From a virus: a DNA stretch of 64,000 nt. The position numbers were made by a program, and so were the translations under genes. How positions within the stretch are numbered: position 1 is the first letter of the stretch; each line of letters opens with the position of its first letter. Shown here one piece after another: positions 51,104 to 59,705 of the stretch. Under the pieces are notes generated by a model, which was given only the letters and a program-made list of their open reading frames with translations, had not been told where the DNA came from and did no database searches. The stretch is taken from positions 242,334-306,333 of IMG/VR virus record IMGVR_UViG_3300035665_000001; one strand, written 5' to 3'.

Positions 51104-53746
51104 ATGACTTATCCTGAAGTAAATGATTTACAATATATACGATCTGATGACATTTCAATTGAACCAAATTTGATTTCTTCCGACGACGAACTGTATGATG
51201 TTGGTTTAGAAAACTTTTTACCCGAGGTATATCCTAAAGTAGAATTAGTTGATGATGATGATGATGATGATGATGATGACTTTTTAAATGGTGAAAAAGA
51301 GGATCTTGCTTGTGGATTGCCTGATTATTTTCTAAGGAATAATATTCCTTCTTTAAAAGACATTAATTCATCTAAAGTAACAGTGGTTCCAATCGTTGTA
51401 ACTGCAAATGATAATATCATTAGTAAGGATGAATTGCGTGAGTTGGTTACTATAACTATTCCGGAGGGAAATAGATTTAGTGACCAAAACACTGACTTTA
51501 TTCAAATGAAATTTACTCCAGCCAAATGGTGTAGGAATGTTATAGATACCATAAACCGAAACCCAGATATAGAATGTGCTATTTTATTGGATCAAAACCA
51601 GAGAAATTATAAAAATGATATGGTTTCTAAAAAAACATTCGCCAATGATCTTGGTCATATGAAAACCAAAAATATGGAGGGTTCAATTGATTCACATGAT
51701 GATTTTGCGAATAAACATGAGGTAGCATATGAATTTTGTTTGTACCAGGACCCATCTGCACCAAATAGACCAACATACAATTCTGCTATTAATAATGATT
51801 ATAGGTATAAACTAATCATACTTTTGATTGATGGGTTACAACGCACGATGATGTTTTTACTTATATTCTTTGAAGGTGGATACACTAGAAATCTACTCGA
51901 TACGAGTGGTGATCAATGGAGGTATAGTTATTTTGATTTGTCGGCATTTTATCCCTACTATAATTCCAAAGGAATTCTATGTTATAAAATATTTCCGAGT
52001 CATCTGTCAGCACAAAAATCCGGTCATGTTTTTCTTAGTGCTGATGAAGTAAAAGAATTTAAAGCAAACAGAACGAAGAAATTAGATGGAGAATATATTA
52101 ATTTGATCCCATCACAAGAATTTGGAAAATTAGATTCTTATGTTCGTGATGGACAATTAGATGTTATTCATTTTGTTGAAAATATGATCGCTAAACACGA
52201 TCTGCGGTTTACTCGTGCTGCAGCAGAATCATTTATCAATTTTACACGTTTCATTTATGACAGATTATTCGTATGTGAAGATATAACTGTGGATCTCGAT
52301 ACAAAATCTACACCAGAATCTAACACTGAAAGATTTTTACAAATAAACGGTCGTGGTTTAAAAATGAACAAAGAATCCATGATTAATTCTAAATTAAATG
52401 GTGTTTCTGGAGTAAGATATAGTAAAGAGATTCTTGACCCAATTAGTGATTTATACCGAATGTGTGATGTCAAAAATCCAGAAGAAAAGGCTACCAGAAC
52501 ATTGGTTTCGGGCAACCATAAAAACACAAAACTGTATTTTAAGGATCAAAAATTACGAGAAAAATTAGAAAAAACTGAAAATCCGTTGTTGTTGCATGGT
52601 AAAGGAAATGGTACGATTAATGAAATGCAAAACACTGTCTTAAACAACGACCAAGAAGCAACAATTTGGGCAAAATTTTTCCTAACCAGTACTGCCGATG
52701 TTGAAGAAGCATGTAAATACACAAAAGAATTTTTTTATGCTGATAAAACTCAAAATTTGAGACCTAGCATGAATTTCATGACATCCTTGGATGATGACAA
52801 TAAGGCATTAATGGTTCATTTTATTTTCATCACTTATTTCAACATGATTGTTGAGGGTAGCAATTTCGATCCATACCTGATTAATAAAAAATATACCCAG
52901 GCTTCTCAAATTTTGAGAGTAATGTTTGGTTTGAAACCTATTACGAATTCTATTTCAACTGAAATATCACAAAAAACCAAATTTTGTTCGAACATTTCTC
53001 GCGATCTTGTGATAAACAAACTGAAATTTACTCCCGATAATTTAAAGAATGTTTGTGAACATCGCAACTGTAATTGGTCTCCCATTATGTCGTTGATTGT
53101 TGAGAGAGATTTCACTAATGCGACAAGAAACAAAGATGATTCCAACTATTTACACATTGTTTCGAATTTACTGCAACGGCCAAATGCGGCTAATAAACAA
53201 GCAGACCATATCCACCCACATAGTGTGATAAACGAACCATCAAAGGTCACTAAAAAAATTGATGCGAATTTTTCTGGTAGCACAGCAGCATTCAAAAATG
53301 AATTCAAACGGTTTATTGTAAAGTACAATAATACACCAATTGGAAAAATGCTATTGGACGACAAAGCGAATAAATCGAAAGGTGATGAGGATCCATCAAT
53401 TTTCTTCGATGAAAATGTTGTTCTCAGACCTACGATTAAATCGGATTATAAAATGAATATGTCCGATGAGCAGGTGATTGAAATTCTGAAATTCCGAAAC
53501 ATTATTGCTCGAATGGTTCATACTCAAAAAACTAGATTGCTCGAGTATGCCACACTAAACTATGGTGTTTGTGGTGAGGACAGTATGCGTTATCCACTGA
53601 AAACTGTTACCAATGAATTGGCTTTTGATACCCTGCTACAGGCTACGAATATGGAGCATGATTATCCAACACTGTATGATCAAGTCATGAATACTTCGGG
53701 CAGCACATTGTCTAGGGACACCATATTAAGTTTGCAGGAATTGTAA
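51104..53746 (+). CDS. DUF262 / HNH (DUF1524-like) protein, GmrSD-related, 880 aa
   Basis: The largest gene of the window. ILLIDGLQRTMMFLLIF (DGLQR at about 243-247) is the DUF262 DGQQR motif. RFLQINGRGLKMN (about 408-420) is its F-x-x-N-x-x-G-x-x-L motif. ADHIHPHSVI (about 699-708) resembles the DUF1524 HNH motif of GmrSD and related type IV restriction enzymes. Such enzymes use nucleotide hydrolysis to cut modified DNA. An Asp run (nine residues, GAT repeats at 51251-51280) lies near the N-terminus. A restriction-like enzyme in a phage with probably modified DNA is unexpected; it may act on rival phages or the host. Confidence 0.7.
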   Translation: MTYPEVNDLQYIRSDDISIEPNLISSDDELYDVGLENFLPEVYPKVELVDDDDDDDDDDFLNGEKEDLACGLPDYFLRNNIPSLKDINSSKVTVVPIVVTANDNIISKDELRELVTITIPEGNRFSDQNTDFIQMKFTPAKWCRNVIDTINRNPDIECAILLDQNQRNYKNDMVSKKTFANDLGHMKTKNMEGSIDSHDDFANKHEVAYEFCLYQDPSAPNRPTYNSAINNDYRYKLIILLIDGLQRTMMFLLIFFEGGYTRNLLDTSGDQWRYSYFDLSAFYPYYNSKGILCYKIFPSHLSAQKSGHVFLSADEVKEFKANRTKKLDGEYINLIPSQEFGKLDSYVRDGQLDVIHFVENMIAKHDLRFTRAAAESFINFTRFIYDRLFVCEDITVDLDTKSTPESNTERFLQINGRGLKMNKESMINSKLNGVSGVRYSKEILDPISDLYRMCDVKNPEEKATRTLVSGNHKNTKLYFKDQKLREKLEKTENPLLLHGKGNGTINEMQNTVLNNDQEATIWAKFFLTSTADVEEACKYTKEFFYADKTQNLRPSMNFMTSLDDDNKALMVHFIFITYFNMIVEGSNFDPYLINKKYTQASQILRVMFGLKPITNSISTEISQKTKFCSNISRDLVINKLKFTPDNLKNVCEHRNCNWSPIMSLIVERDFTNATRNKDDSNYLHIVSNLLQRPNAANKQADHIHPHSVINEPSKVTKKIDANFSGSTAAFKNEFKRFIVKYNNTPIGKMLLDDKANKSKGDEDPSIFFDENVVLRPTIKSDYKMNMSDEQVIEILKFRNIIARMVHTQKTRLLEYATLNYGVCGEDSMRYPLKTVTNELAFDTLLQATNMEHDYPTLYDQVMNTSGSTLSRDTILSLQEL

Positions 53747-53753
53747 GAATCTG

Positions 53754-53790
53754 ATTATGGGGCAATCTAACTATAGATTGCCCCATAATT
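53754..53790 (+). terminator. Strong hairpin terminator after the DUF262 gene
   Basis: A perfect 16-bp stem (53754-53769 with 53774-53789) containing GGGGCAATC, 4-nt loop. Confidence 0.8.
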
Positions 53791-53811
53791 TCTGTCAGAA
53801 GTATAAATTGT

Positions 53812-53819
53812 GGTATAAT
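53812..53819 (+). promoter_or_regulatory. GGTATAAT promoter element
   Basis: 39 bases before the ATG at 53858, after the terminator. Confidence 0.45.
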
Positions 53820-53857
53820 TTAATTTTAAATTTTAACAAATTGATTGATATAAAACT

Positions 53858-54214
53858 ATGAAACTTAAAGATTTAGTTGAAGCAACCGAATTGTCCTATG
53901 AAGAAAAATTGAAATCGGAAGAATATGTTGTTAAAATGAACATCCAAGATATTGTTCAGATACCAGAATGGCAGGAACTCAGAAGTTATTTTGTTGGTAA
54001 ATGGAAATCACAACCAGAAAAAAATTTACAAATGTTAAAAGATTTTGCTGGGGACTTAAAAAAATTATCCAACCGAAGATTGCGCATTATTCAAAATTAT
54101 GTTACCGGTTCAGCATTTCGTATTGGTATTATTGCTAATGAGGATATAAAAGAGTTTACTGAAGCGGTTCGTAAAGAGGTAGCAGATAGAAAAGCAGATG
54201 GGCGGTGGAAATGA
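53858..54214 (+). CDS. Hypothetical helical protein, 118 aa
   Basis: Starts MKLKDLVEATELSYEEK. Basic and helical, ending GRWK. Overlaps the next gene by ATGA. Its leader resembles those at 19537, 41154 and 42928. Confidence 0.55.
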   Translation: MKLKDLVEATELSYEEKLKSEEYVVKMNIQDIVQIPEWQELRSYFVGKWKSQPEKNLQMLKDFAGDLKKLSNRRLRIIQNYVTGSAFRIGIIANEDIKEFTEAVRKEVADRKADGRWK

Positions 54215-54684
54215 GAATAAATTGTATTGATGTTTCTGATTTGGCTGATCAACATTTGCGAGCAGAATGGTTGGAATTTTTAATGGTTGGTCCATATGTT
54301 AGGAGATCATTAAAATCGAAGAAAGGTATCTCATTTTCAAATTCAACTCGGTATGTGTTAGGGACAGGTCATGCGAGATTCTTCTATGATAAGTTAGGGT
54401 ATGTTGAAAATAGATACAAGCAAATCGAACATGAAATGCACGCAAGAGGATTTAAAACTAACCCAAATTTAGAGTTAAGTGATTTACCAAAAAATCTGTT
54501 TAATAGTTGGACACCAACAAAAGATGATAAAATACTCAATTTAAACCGCATAATTGCCAGGATATCTGATAAACCAAAATGGTATAAATTTAAAAATGCC
54601 CAGATGGAAGATTGGGTGGATTTTTATGAAAAAAGATATGATTTTACATACAATTATGATATAATACATTATGGTAAAAAATAA
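54211..54684 (+). CDS. denV: DenV-like pyrimidine-dimer DNA glycosylase (T4 endonuclease V family)
   Basis: 157 residues. MRINCIDVSDLADQHLRAEW matches the T4 DenV start (MTRINLTLVSELADQHLMAE), with the catalytic Glu at residue 19 (RAE). GTGHARFFYDKLGYVENRY and KPKWYKFKNA also match. It cuts the glycosyl bond and strand at UV dimers. The Thr that becomes the attacking N-terminus in T4 is missing. A 20-residue C-terminal extension (EDWVDFYEKRYDF) is present. ATG at 54211 is chosen over the GTG at 54205. Confidence 0.85.
   Translation: MRINCIDVSDLADQHLRAEWLEFLMVGPYVRRSLKSKKGISFSNSTRYVLGTGHARFFYDKLGYVENRYKQIEHEMHARGFKTNPNLELSDLPKNLFNSWTPTKDDKILNLNRIIARISDKPKWYKFKNAQMEDWVDFYEKRYDFTYNYDIIHYGKK
54660..54665 (+). 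promoter_or_regulatory. TATAAT element inside the denV 3' end
   Basis: GATATAAT lies within the last codons of denV, 43 bases before the ATG at 54708. Confidence 0.3.
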
Positions 54685-54707
54685 ACTTTAACTTAGAGAG
54701 AGTAAAA

Positions 54708-55139
54708 ATGTTTGCTAAATGGTATGAAGTAAATGGTGTAAAATGCCAGGGAAATGTAGAGAAAAATGTGGCGGAAATGATGGTTGAAAATAATCACTTT
54801 TTCTCTCGTGGAAAAGCAATTAAAACTCCGTTTGGTAACTATACACCAGATTTTGATTGTGACACCTATTTTGTTGAAGTGAAAACTTTACATAGTTGGT
54901 TACAAGCTTTAGGTGTGACAAGCTTATTGGAAAACGCAAAAAAAGATGAATTTGCTAAATTATCAAACAATTCTCAACAAAAAATGGAATGGGTTAATGA
55001 AAATGTTAAACCCGTTTATGTCTATATTGAAATTTCTGAAAATTCAAAAAAATTCAAAGATGTTTTCGAACCATCTCATACCTTATCAACAATCAAAGGT
55101 AATATCCAACAGTTACGACAATTTTTGACAACCATGTAA
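54708..55139 (+). CDS. Small PD-(D/E)XK nuclease, 143 aa
   Basis: PFGNYTPDFDCDTYFVEVKTL (about residues 42-62) carries the Asp and Glu-x-Lys of the fold, preceded by a Glu-containing helix (NVEKNVAEMM). Compact single-domain size as in phage T7-endonuclease-I-like or homing-type nucleases. Not a KYGV-repeat endonuclease. Its position next to denV suggests a repair or recombination role. Confidence 0.65.
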   Translation: MFAKWYEVNGVKCQGNVEKNVAEMMVENNHFFSRGKAIKTPFGNYTPDFDCDTYFVEVKTLHSWLQALGVTSLLENAKKDEFAKLSNNSQQKMEWVNENVKPVYVYIEISENSKKFKDVFEPSHTLSTIKGNIQQLRQFLTTM

Positions 55140-55197
55140 AAAATTGTAAAAAATTGTAAAATATCATAAAATAATTAATATTTACAAGGAATATAAA

Positions 55198-55962
55198 ATG
55201 CTCAAAGATGTATTATCAACATTACCATCATTAGATGAAAATAAAAGAGTAGTTTCAGTTTTAAGTGGTGGTTTAGATTCTACTATTGTAACTTACACAT
55301 TAGTTGAAAAATATGGAAAAGATAATGTAGTAGCATTATCATTTAACTATGGACAAACACATTCCAACGAACTTGATAAAGCGGTTACTACATGCAAAAA
55401 ATTGGGTATTGCACACCACGTTATCGATATTAGTTTTTTAGGTGATGTTATTAAAAATGTGTCAGCATTATCAGATGCTGGAAATGTTGAAATGCCTACC
55501 ATCGAGGACATTTTAGGATTAGCAACACCACCTACTTATGTGCCATATCGAAATTTATTGATGTTTTCTATTGCTCTGTCATTTGCAGAAAGTAATAACG
55601 CACAATTTGTGATGAATGGTTTACAGGCACATGATGAATATAGTTATTGGGACACAACTAAAGAATTTGTTAGTCGAATGAATAAAATCTCAGAGTTGAA
55701 TAGGGAGCAATTTATCGAAATTGTTTCACCATTTGTTGAATTTAGTAAATATGAGGAAATTTCGGTTGGTAAAGAACTTAACGTTCCGTGGATTGATACC
55801 TGGACATGCTATACTGGTGAACACGGTAATGGTGCTTGTGGTAAATGCCCTTCTTGTTCAGAACGCATTATGAATTTCGCAAAAGCTGGTATTATGGATG
55901 ATTGTCTATATGAGATTGAAATTCCATGGGATAGATTGATTGAGGAAAATTCAGAAATATAA
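55198..55962 (+). CDS. queC: 7-cyano-7-deazaguanine (preQ0) synthase
   Basis: 254 residues, normal length. PP-loop SGGLDST at 23-29 and SFNYGQTHSNEL after it. CYTGEHGNGACGKCPSCSER near residues 201-222 holds the four zinc-binding Cys. It converts carboxydeazaguanine from QueE, with ATP and ammonia, to preQ0, the base inserted by DpdA-type enzymes. Upstream the sequence has three tandem AAAAATTGTAAA copies. An endonuclease gene begins 2 bases after its stop. Confidence 0.92.
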   Translation: MLKDVLSTLPSLDENKRVVSVLSGGLDSTIVTYTLVEKYGKDNVVALSFNYGQTHSNELDKAVTTCKKLGIAHHVIDISFLGDVIKNVSALSDAGNVEMPTIEDILGLATPPTYVPYRNLLMFSIALSFAESNNAQFVMNGLQAHDEYSYWDTTKEFVSRMNKISELNREQFIEIVSPFVEFSKYEEISVGKELNVPWIDTWTCYTGEHGNGACGKCPSCSERIMNFAKAGIMDDCLYEIEIPWDRLIEENSEI

Positions 55963-55964
55963 GT

Positions 55965-57401
55965 ATGAGTTTAGCAGTTATAACTAAGACCATTGGTGAT
56001 ATTGATGAATTTAAGAATCTTTACTTCGATAATAAAAAGACACTGGTAGAAATTTTGGATACTTATAATTTACCTCACAAATATGCGGATAATTTGCGAA
56101 AATTTGCATTAGGGTTGGGATTTCCAAAAAAATCTGATATTCACAAGGATGTGATCAACAGTATTGATGTGGTAGAATTTAAAAAATTATATTTAAATGA
56201 TCTGATGACTGTAAAAGAATTAGCCACACATTTTAATGTTGGGCGATTTACCATTGAAAAATTAATCACAAAAAATAAATTAAACAAGAGTAAAGACGAA
56301 TGGTTGAAAACTGTTAAAAGATCAATACGTCAATCTTATGGTGTGAATAATGTTTCCGAACTTGAGTTTGTGAAAAAATCGAAATCAAAAAACACATTCA
56401 TTCAAAATTTAGATATTTCTGAATTCAAAAAAAAATATAAGGAATTAGGTAATACAGAATTAGCAAAACATTACAATATAAGTACACATTATGTTTCTAA
56501 ATTATTACACCGATTTGGTGTTGAAAGAAATGAACGTGTTAATTCTTTAGAATTGGAAATTAAAAATTGGTTAATTCATGGACTAGGTATTATCGACCTT
56601 AAAGTAAATGATAGGGTGGTGTTGTCTGGAAAAGAAATTGATTTTTTGTCACCAACTAATAATTTTGGTATTGAATTTAACGGTATGTTTTGGCACAATG
56701 ATTTGATCGTGAATGAAACTTATCATCTCGTTAAAACAAAAAAAGCTACGGAGAAAGGTATCGATTTGTACCACATATTTGAATTTGAATGGATAACAAA
56801 AAAGGAAATCATTAAGTCAATAATTAGACAAAAATTAAAATTGACACCGAGAACAATTCATATAAATCAGTGTAATGTGCAATGGATTACAAAGAATGAA
56901 AAAGAAAAATTTTTGACAGAAAACCATATATTTGGTGACGATGATTCTGAAACACATATTGGTTTATTTTTCAACACTGAATTAGTTGAAGTATTAACTA
57001 TCGGTAAATCCTACCAATACCAATATACAATTTTCAATTCAGTGAGAAAATTGAATGTCTATGTTAATGGTGGTATTGAAAAATTATGGAGGTTTTTTGT
57101 GAAATATCATGATCCATCAACGGTTGTGGTGTATGAGGATATTAGATTTTGTCCATCAAACTCACAGTATGAAGAATTGGGGTTCATTTTGTCTAATTAT
57201 ATTCCCCCTGAATCATATTACTTCAACAATAGAAACCCATTAAAAATTTTTTCATCTAAAAAATTTAAAAAAGACCCCCACCATTATACCGAAAATTTCT
57301 TGTATAATTCAAACAAAACTGAAATAGAAAATATGCGAGAAAATAATTATTTACGATTTTGGGATTGTGGCAAAAAAGTACTTGTATGGAACAAAAAATA
57401 G
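55965..57401 (+). CDS. Homing endonuclease, Vsr-like (I-Bth0305I family), plus strand
   Basis: 478 residues. The N-terminal 180 residues hold repeated helix-turn-helix units (for example DLMTVKELATHFNVGRFTIEKL and GNTELAKHYNISTHYVSKLL). The nuclease part has KEIDFLSPTNNFGIEFNGMFWH (about 220-242), DLYHIFEFEW and further His and Asp, the acidic-Asp-His pattern of the family. The only endonuclease of the window that lies on the + strand. Not one of the KYGV-repeat type. It may have inserted after queC. Confidence 0.82.
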   Translation: MSLAVITKTIGDIDEFKNLYFDNKKTLVEILDTYNLPHKYADNLRKFALGLGFPKKSDIHKDVINSIDVVEFKKLYLNDLMTVKELATHFNVGRFTIEKLITKNKLNKSKDEWLKTVKRSIRQSYGVNNVSELEFVKKSKSKNTFIQNLDISEFKKKYKELGNTELAKHYNISTHYVSKLLHRFGVERNERVNSLELEIKNWLIHGLGIIDLKVNDRVVLSGKEIDFLSPTNNFGIEFNGMFWHNDLIVNETYHLVKTKKATEKGIDLYHIFEFEWITKKEIIKSIIRQKLKLTPRTIHINQCNVQWITKNEKEKFLTENHIFGDDDSETHIGLFFNTELVEVLTIGKSYQYQYTIFNSVRKLNVYVNGGIEKLWRFFVKYHDPSTVVVYEDIRFCPSNSQYEELGFILSNYIPPESYYFNNRNPLKIFSSKKFKKDPHHYTENFLYNSNKTEIENMRENNYLRFWDCGKKVLVWNKK

Positions 57402-57461
57402 TGTTTTAAGTATCAAAAACAATTTAAAAAAATTAAACTAAACAAATTTTGGAGTATGACA

Positions 57462-58061
57462 ATGCAATTAGTAGTTAATATCGATTCATCAAATTTTGGT
57501 ATAACCGTTGAAAAATTATTTGAAGAATTATCTGTTGATGATAAACGAGATTTAGCAAAACAAATGTTACATAAATTTTTAGAGGAACCTGTAAATATGG
57601 AAAGACAGGTTCGAGAACAAATGGTTATAAATGAGTTAATGAAGCAAAACGATTACAATGGTAAACCTACATTTACTGATGAAAACTCCGCAAGGTATAG
57701 CTATAAATTCAAAGAAATAATGAGGGATTTTAAGTCATCAAAAGAAACTATGATTGAAAAAACCACGGCGGAAATGACAAAATTGTTCTCAAATTTGGTA
57801 ACAGATATGGTTAATGAAAGTCCTGAATGTAAACTACAAGCGGAAGTAATTCAGAAATCTGTTGAGGATGCTTTCCCTGAAATGGTTCAAATTGCATTGA
57901 CTAATGCTGTTGCTACTCAATTACAAAACGCAACTTTTGCTATTAGTCAACAAAATTTATTATCCGATAGAGTTACTAGATTAACTAATAACATTAGATA
58001 TACTTTGAACACTCGTGGTATGAATATACAGGATCATGAAATACCTTCCGGAAATTGGTAA
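57462..58061 (+). CDS. Hypothetical helical protein, 199 aa
   Basis: ATG at 57462 is chosen because GGAG lies 7 bases upstream; 57456 would be too close. Long amphipathic helices throughout, coiled-coil-like centre (KTTAEMTKLFSNLVTDM). It ends 5 bases before the start of the ArcS-like gene and may form part of the modification operon. Confidence 0.5.
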   Translation: MQLVVNIDSSNFGITVEKLFEELSVDDKRDLAKQMLHKFLEEPVNMERQVREQMVINELMKQNDYNGKPTFTDENSARYSYKFKEIMRDFKSSKETMIEKTTAEMTKLFSNLVTDMVNESPECKLQAEVIQKSVEDAFPEMVQIALTNAVATQLQNATFAISQQNLLSDRVTRLTNNIRYTLNTRGMNIQDHEIPSGNW

Positions 58062-58066
58062 AAAAT

Positions 58067-58798
58067 ATGAGTAAAGATTTTGATTTGCAGTTTGGTGGTG
58101 AAATTATTGAAAAACCGACAGTTAAGACTACCAACAAAGGGGATGAAAAACTTATTAAAAGTAAGGATTGGATACCCCCATCTGATATGAATTCAGATGA
58201 AAAGGTTTTAAGACATCCCATTTTTGAAAAAGCTTTTTCACAGATTTTAAAACAATGGAAACCAAAAAGTAATGTTGCTTTTTTAAGTTTGTGTACAAGT
58301 TCAAGACCATATTCAAAATCTACAAAATATCAGAAATTCATTGAACGATTTGGTGATCATGTGGATTTTGTAGTAGTATCAAATGGAGGTTTTATTCCAC
58401 CCGATTATTGGAATAGTTGGCCGTTTAAAAACTATGATTCACCTCACGAACCAGATGGTTCGGTAGATGAATTATATCAAGAGGTCATGTATGATAGGTT
58501 GGTGAGATTTTTTAATACTTTTGATTATGAATATGTAATTGCTAATTTTCGACCAAATCTTAGAAATTGTAAACCAGCAACAGAGGGATTACAGTTGATG
58601 AAGGAAACGGGTAGAATTACAGATTTTGCAGTTATCCCCGATAAAGAATTATACGATAAAGCTGCAGAAGATGGTTGGAGGGGTAAAAATGGTTGTGGGG
58701 CAATTTTCCCTGATTTACATCTTTTTATTATCACAGAATTAGAAAACAAAGCGAAATCTTGGTCTAATTATAGATCACCCTCAAATAGTCTTTTTTAA
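58067..58798 (+). CDS. ArcS/DUF5591-like (or DUF6884-like) protein 1
   Basis: 243 residues. LSLCTSSRPYSKSTKYQKFIERF, about residues 67-89, is the (C)-x-x-x-(R/K)PYS-x-S motif of ArcS and relatives. VVVSNGGFIPPDYWNSWPF and YDYEYVIANFRPNLRN follow the same fold. In archaea ArcS finishes tRNA archaeosine by acting on preQ0; DUF6884-type relatives occur near DNA-modification genes. It ends in RSPSNSLF, a tail like those of the transglycosylases. Paralogue of the gene at 59706. Confidence 0.6.
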   Translation: MSKDFDLQFGGEIIEKPTVKTTNKGDEKLIKSKDWIPPSDMNSDEKVLRHPIFEKAFSQILKQWKPKSNVAFLSLCTSSRPYSKSTKYQKFIERFGDHVDFVVVSNGGFIPPDYWNSWPFKNYDSPHEPDGSVDELYQEVMYDRLVRFFNTFDYEYVIANFRPNLRNCKPATEGLQLMKETGRITDFAVIPDKELYDKAAEDGWRGKNGCGAIFPDLHLFIITELENKAKSWSNYRSPSNSLF

Positions 58799-58818
58799 CA
58801 AATAGTTTGTTGCAATTT

Positions 58819-58889
58819 AAAAAAATATTATATCCCAGAAAATTAGTAATTTTTTCATTACCAATTTTTAAAGATATAATATTTTTTTT
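58819..58889 (+). terminator. Long terminator-like structure after the ArcS-like gene
   Basis: A 16-bp stem (AAAAAAATATTATATC, 58819-58834, with 58873-58888) encloses a smaller TAGTAAT/ATTAC hairpin and ends in eight T. Confidence 0.65.
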
Positions 58890-58925
58890 CAAAATAAATT
58901 CACATTGGCTGATATTGAATTATTA

Positions 58926-58933
58926 TAGTATAA
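58926..58933 (+). promoter_or_regulatory. AGTATAAT promoter element
   Basis: 21 bases before the ATG at 58954. Confidence 0.5.
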
Positions 58934-58953
58934 TAATTAAAAAAGGATAAATT

Positions 58954-59205
58954 ATGCTAATTAATTTTTGTTTTACTCTACTAATAATGATTACTAACAC
59001 TATATTAGTAGTGTTAACGGCATGTACAATTTATCTATTGTTTTGTACATTCATTCTTATATTTTGCTTAATTTTATTAAACTCATCGCAAGATTATGAT
59101 GGTTTGGAATTATACGCATACAACATATATGATTGGTTTATTGAAAAAAACAAACCTACTATGAAATTATTAGGTGTTTCCCTAGATGATGAATCTCTTA
59201 CTTGA
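58954..59205 (+). CDS. Small membrane protein, 83 aa
   Basis: Two hydrophobic helices (about residues 4-24 and 26-46) followed by an acidic soluble tail. AAAGGA upstream. Coexpressed with the next, exported protein. Confidence 0.55.
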   Translation: MLINFCFTLLIMITNTILVVLTACTIYLLFCTFILIFCLILLNSSQDYDGLELYAYNIYDWFIEKNKPTMKLLGVSLDDESLT

Positions 59206-59216
59206 AAATAATTACT

Positions 59217-59687
59217 ATGAAATCAATATCATTAACTAAAATTCTGTTTGGTTTTTTAATCGCTACAACATTTACGAATGTTTATGCTGAGGACGATTTT
59301 TCATTAACACCAGAACAAATAGAAGTGTTGAAAAAGGCTAATGAATTAAACCCAATTGAACCATGGAATCCTAAAAAAATATGGTCATCAATTATTAATG
59401 ATGATGGCACATTTGATTATGGTGATAAAGTTCCTAAAATTCCAGAAGTGCAGTCTATCCCTCAAAAAACTATCAACCATACCAAGGTGAAACAGTCAAA
59501 CCCACCATTAGCAAAAATAACCCCTGTAGTAACTCCACCTCGAAAAAATGTAGTGGTGAAAAACAGTGAACCATCAAAAATATTGATGCCGACCCAAATT
59601 AAAAAATCAACAACACCATTAGTAGTGGCGACAGTTAAAAAGATAGATATGCCGAAACCAACAATCAGCAAAAATAACATAAAATAA
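59217..59687 (+). CDS. Exported Pro/Lys-rich protein, 156 aa
   Basis: Start at 59217 gives a classical signal peptide: KSISLTK, hydrophobic ILFGFLIATTF, cleavage predicted after VYA-ED. The mature part is Pro, Lys, Val and Thr rich and probably extended. A periplasmic phage protein of unknown role; a spanin-like or cell-envelope role is possible. Confidence 0.6.
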   Translation: MKSISLTKILFGFLIATTFTNVYAEDDFSLTPEQIEVLKKANELNPIEPWNPKKIWSSIINDDGTFDYGDKVPKIPEVQSIPQKTINHTKVKQSNPPLAKITPVVTPPRKNVVVKNSEPSKILMPTQIKKSTTPLVVATVKKIDMPKPTISKNNIK

Positions 59688-59705
59688 ATAAGATTTGAGA
59701 ACATC

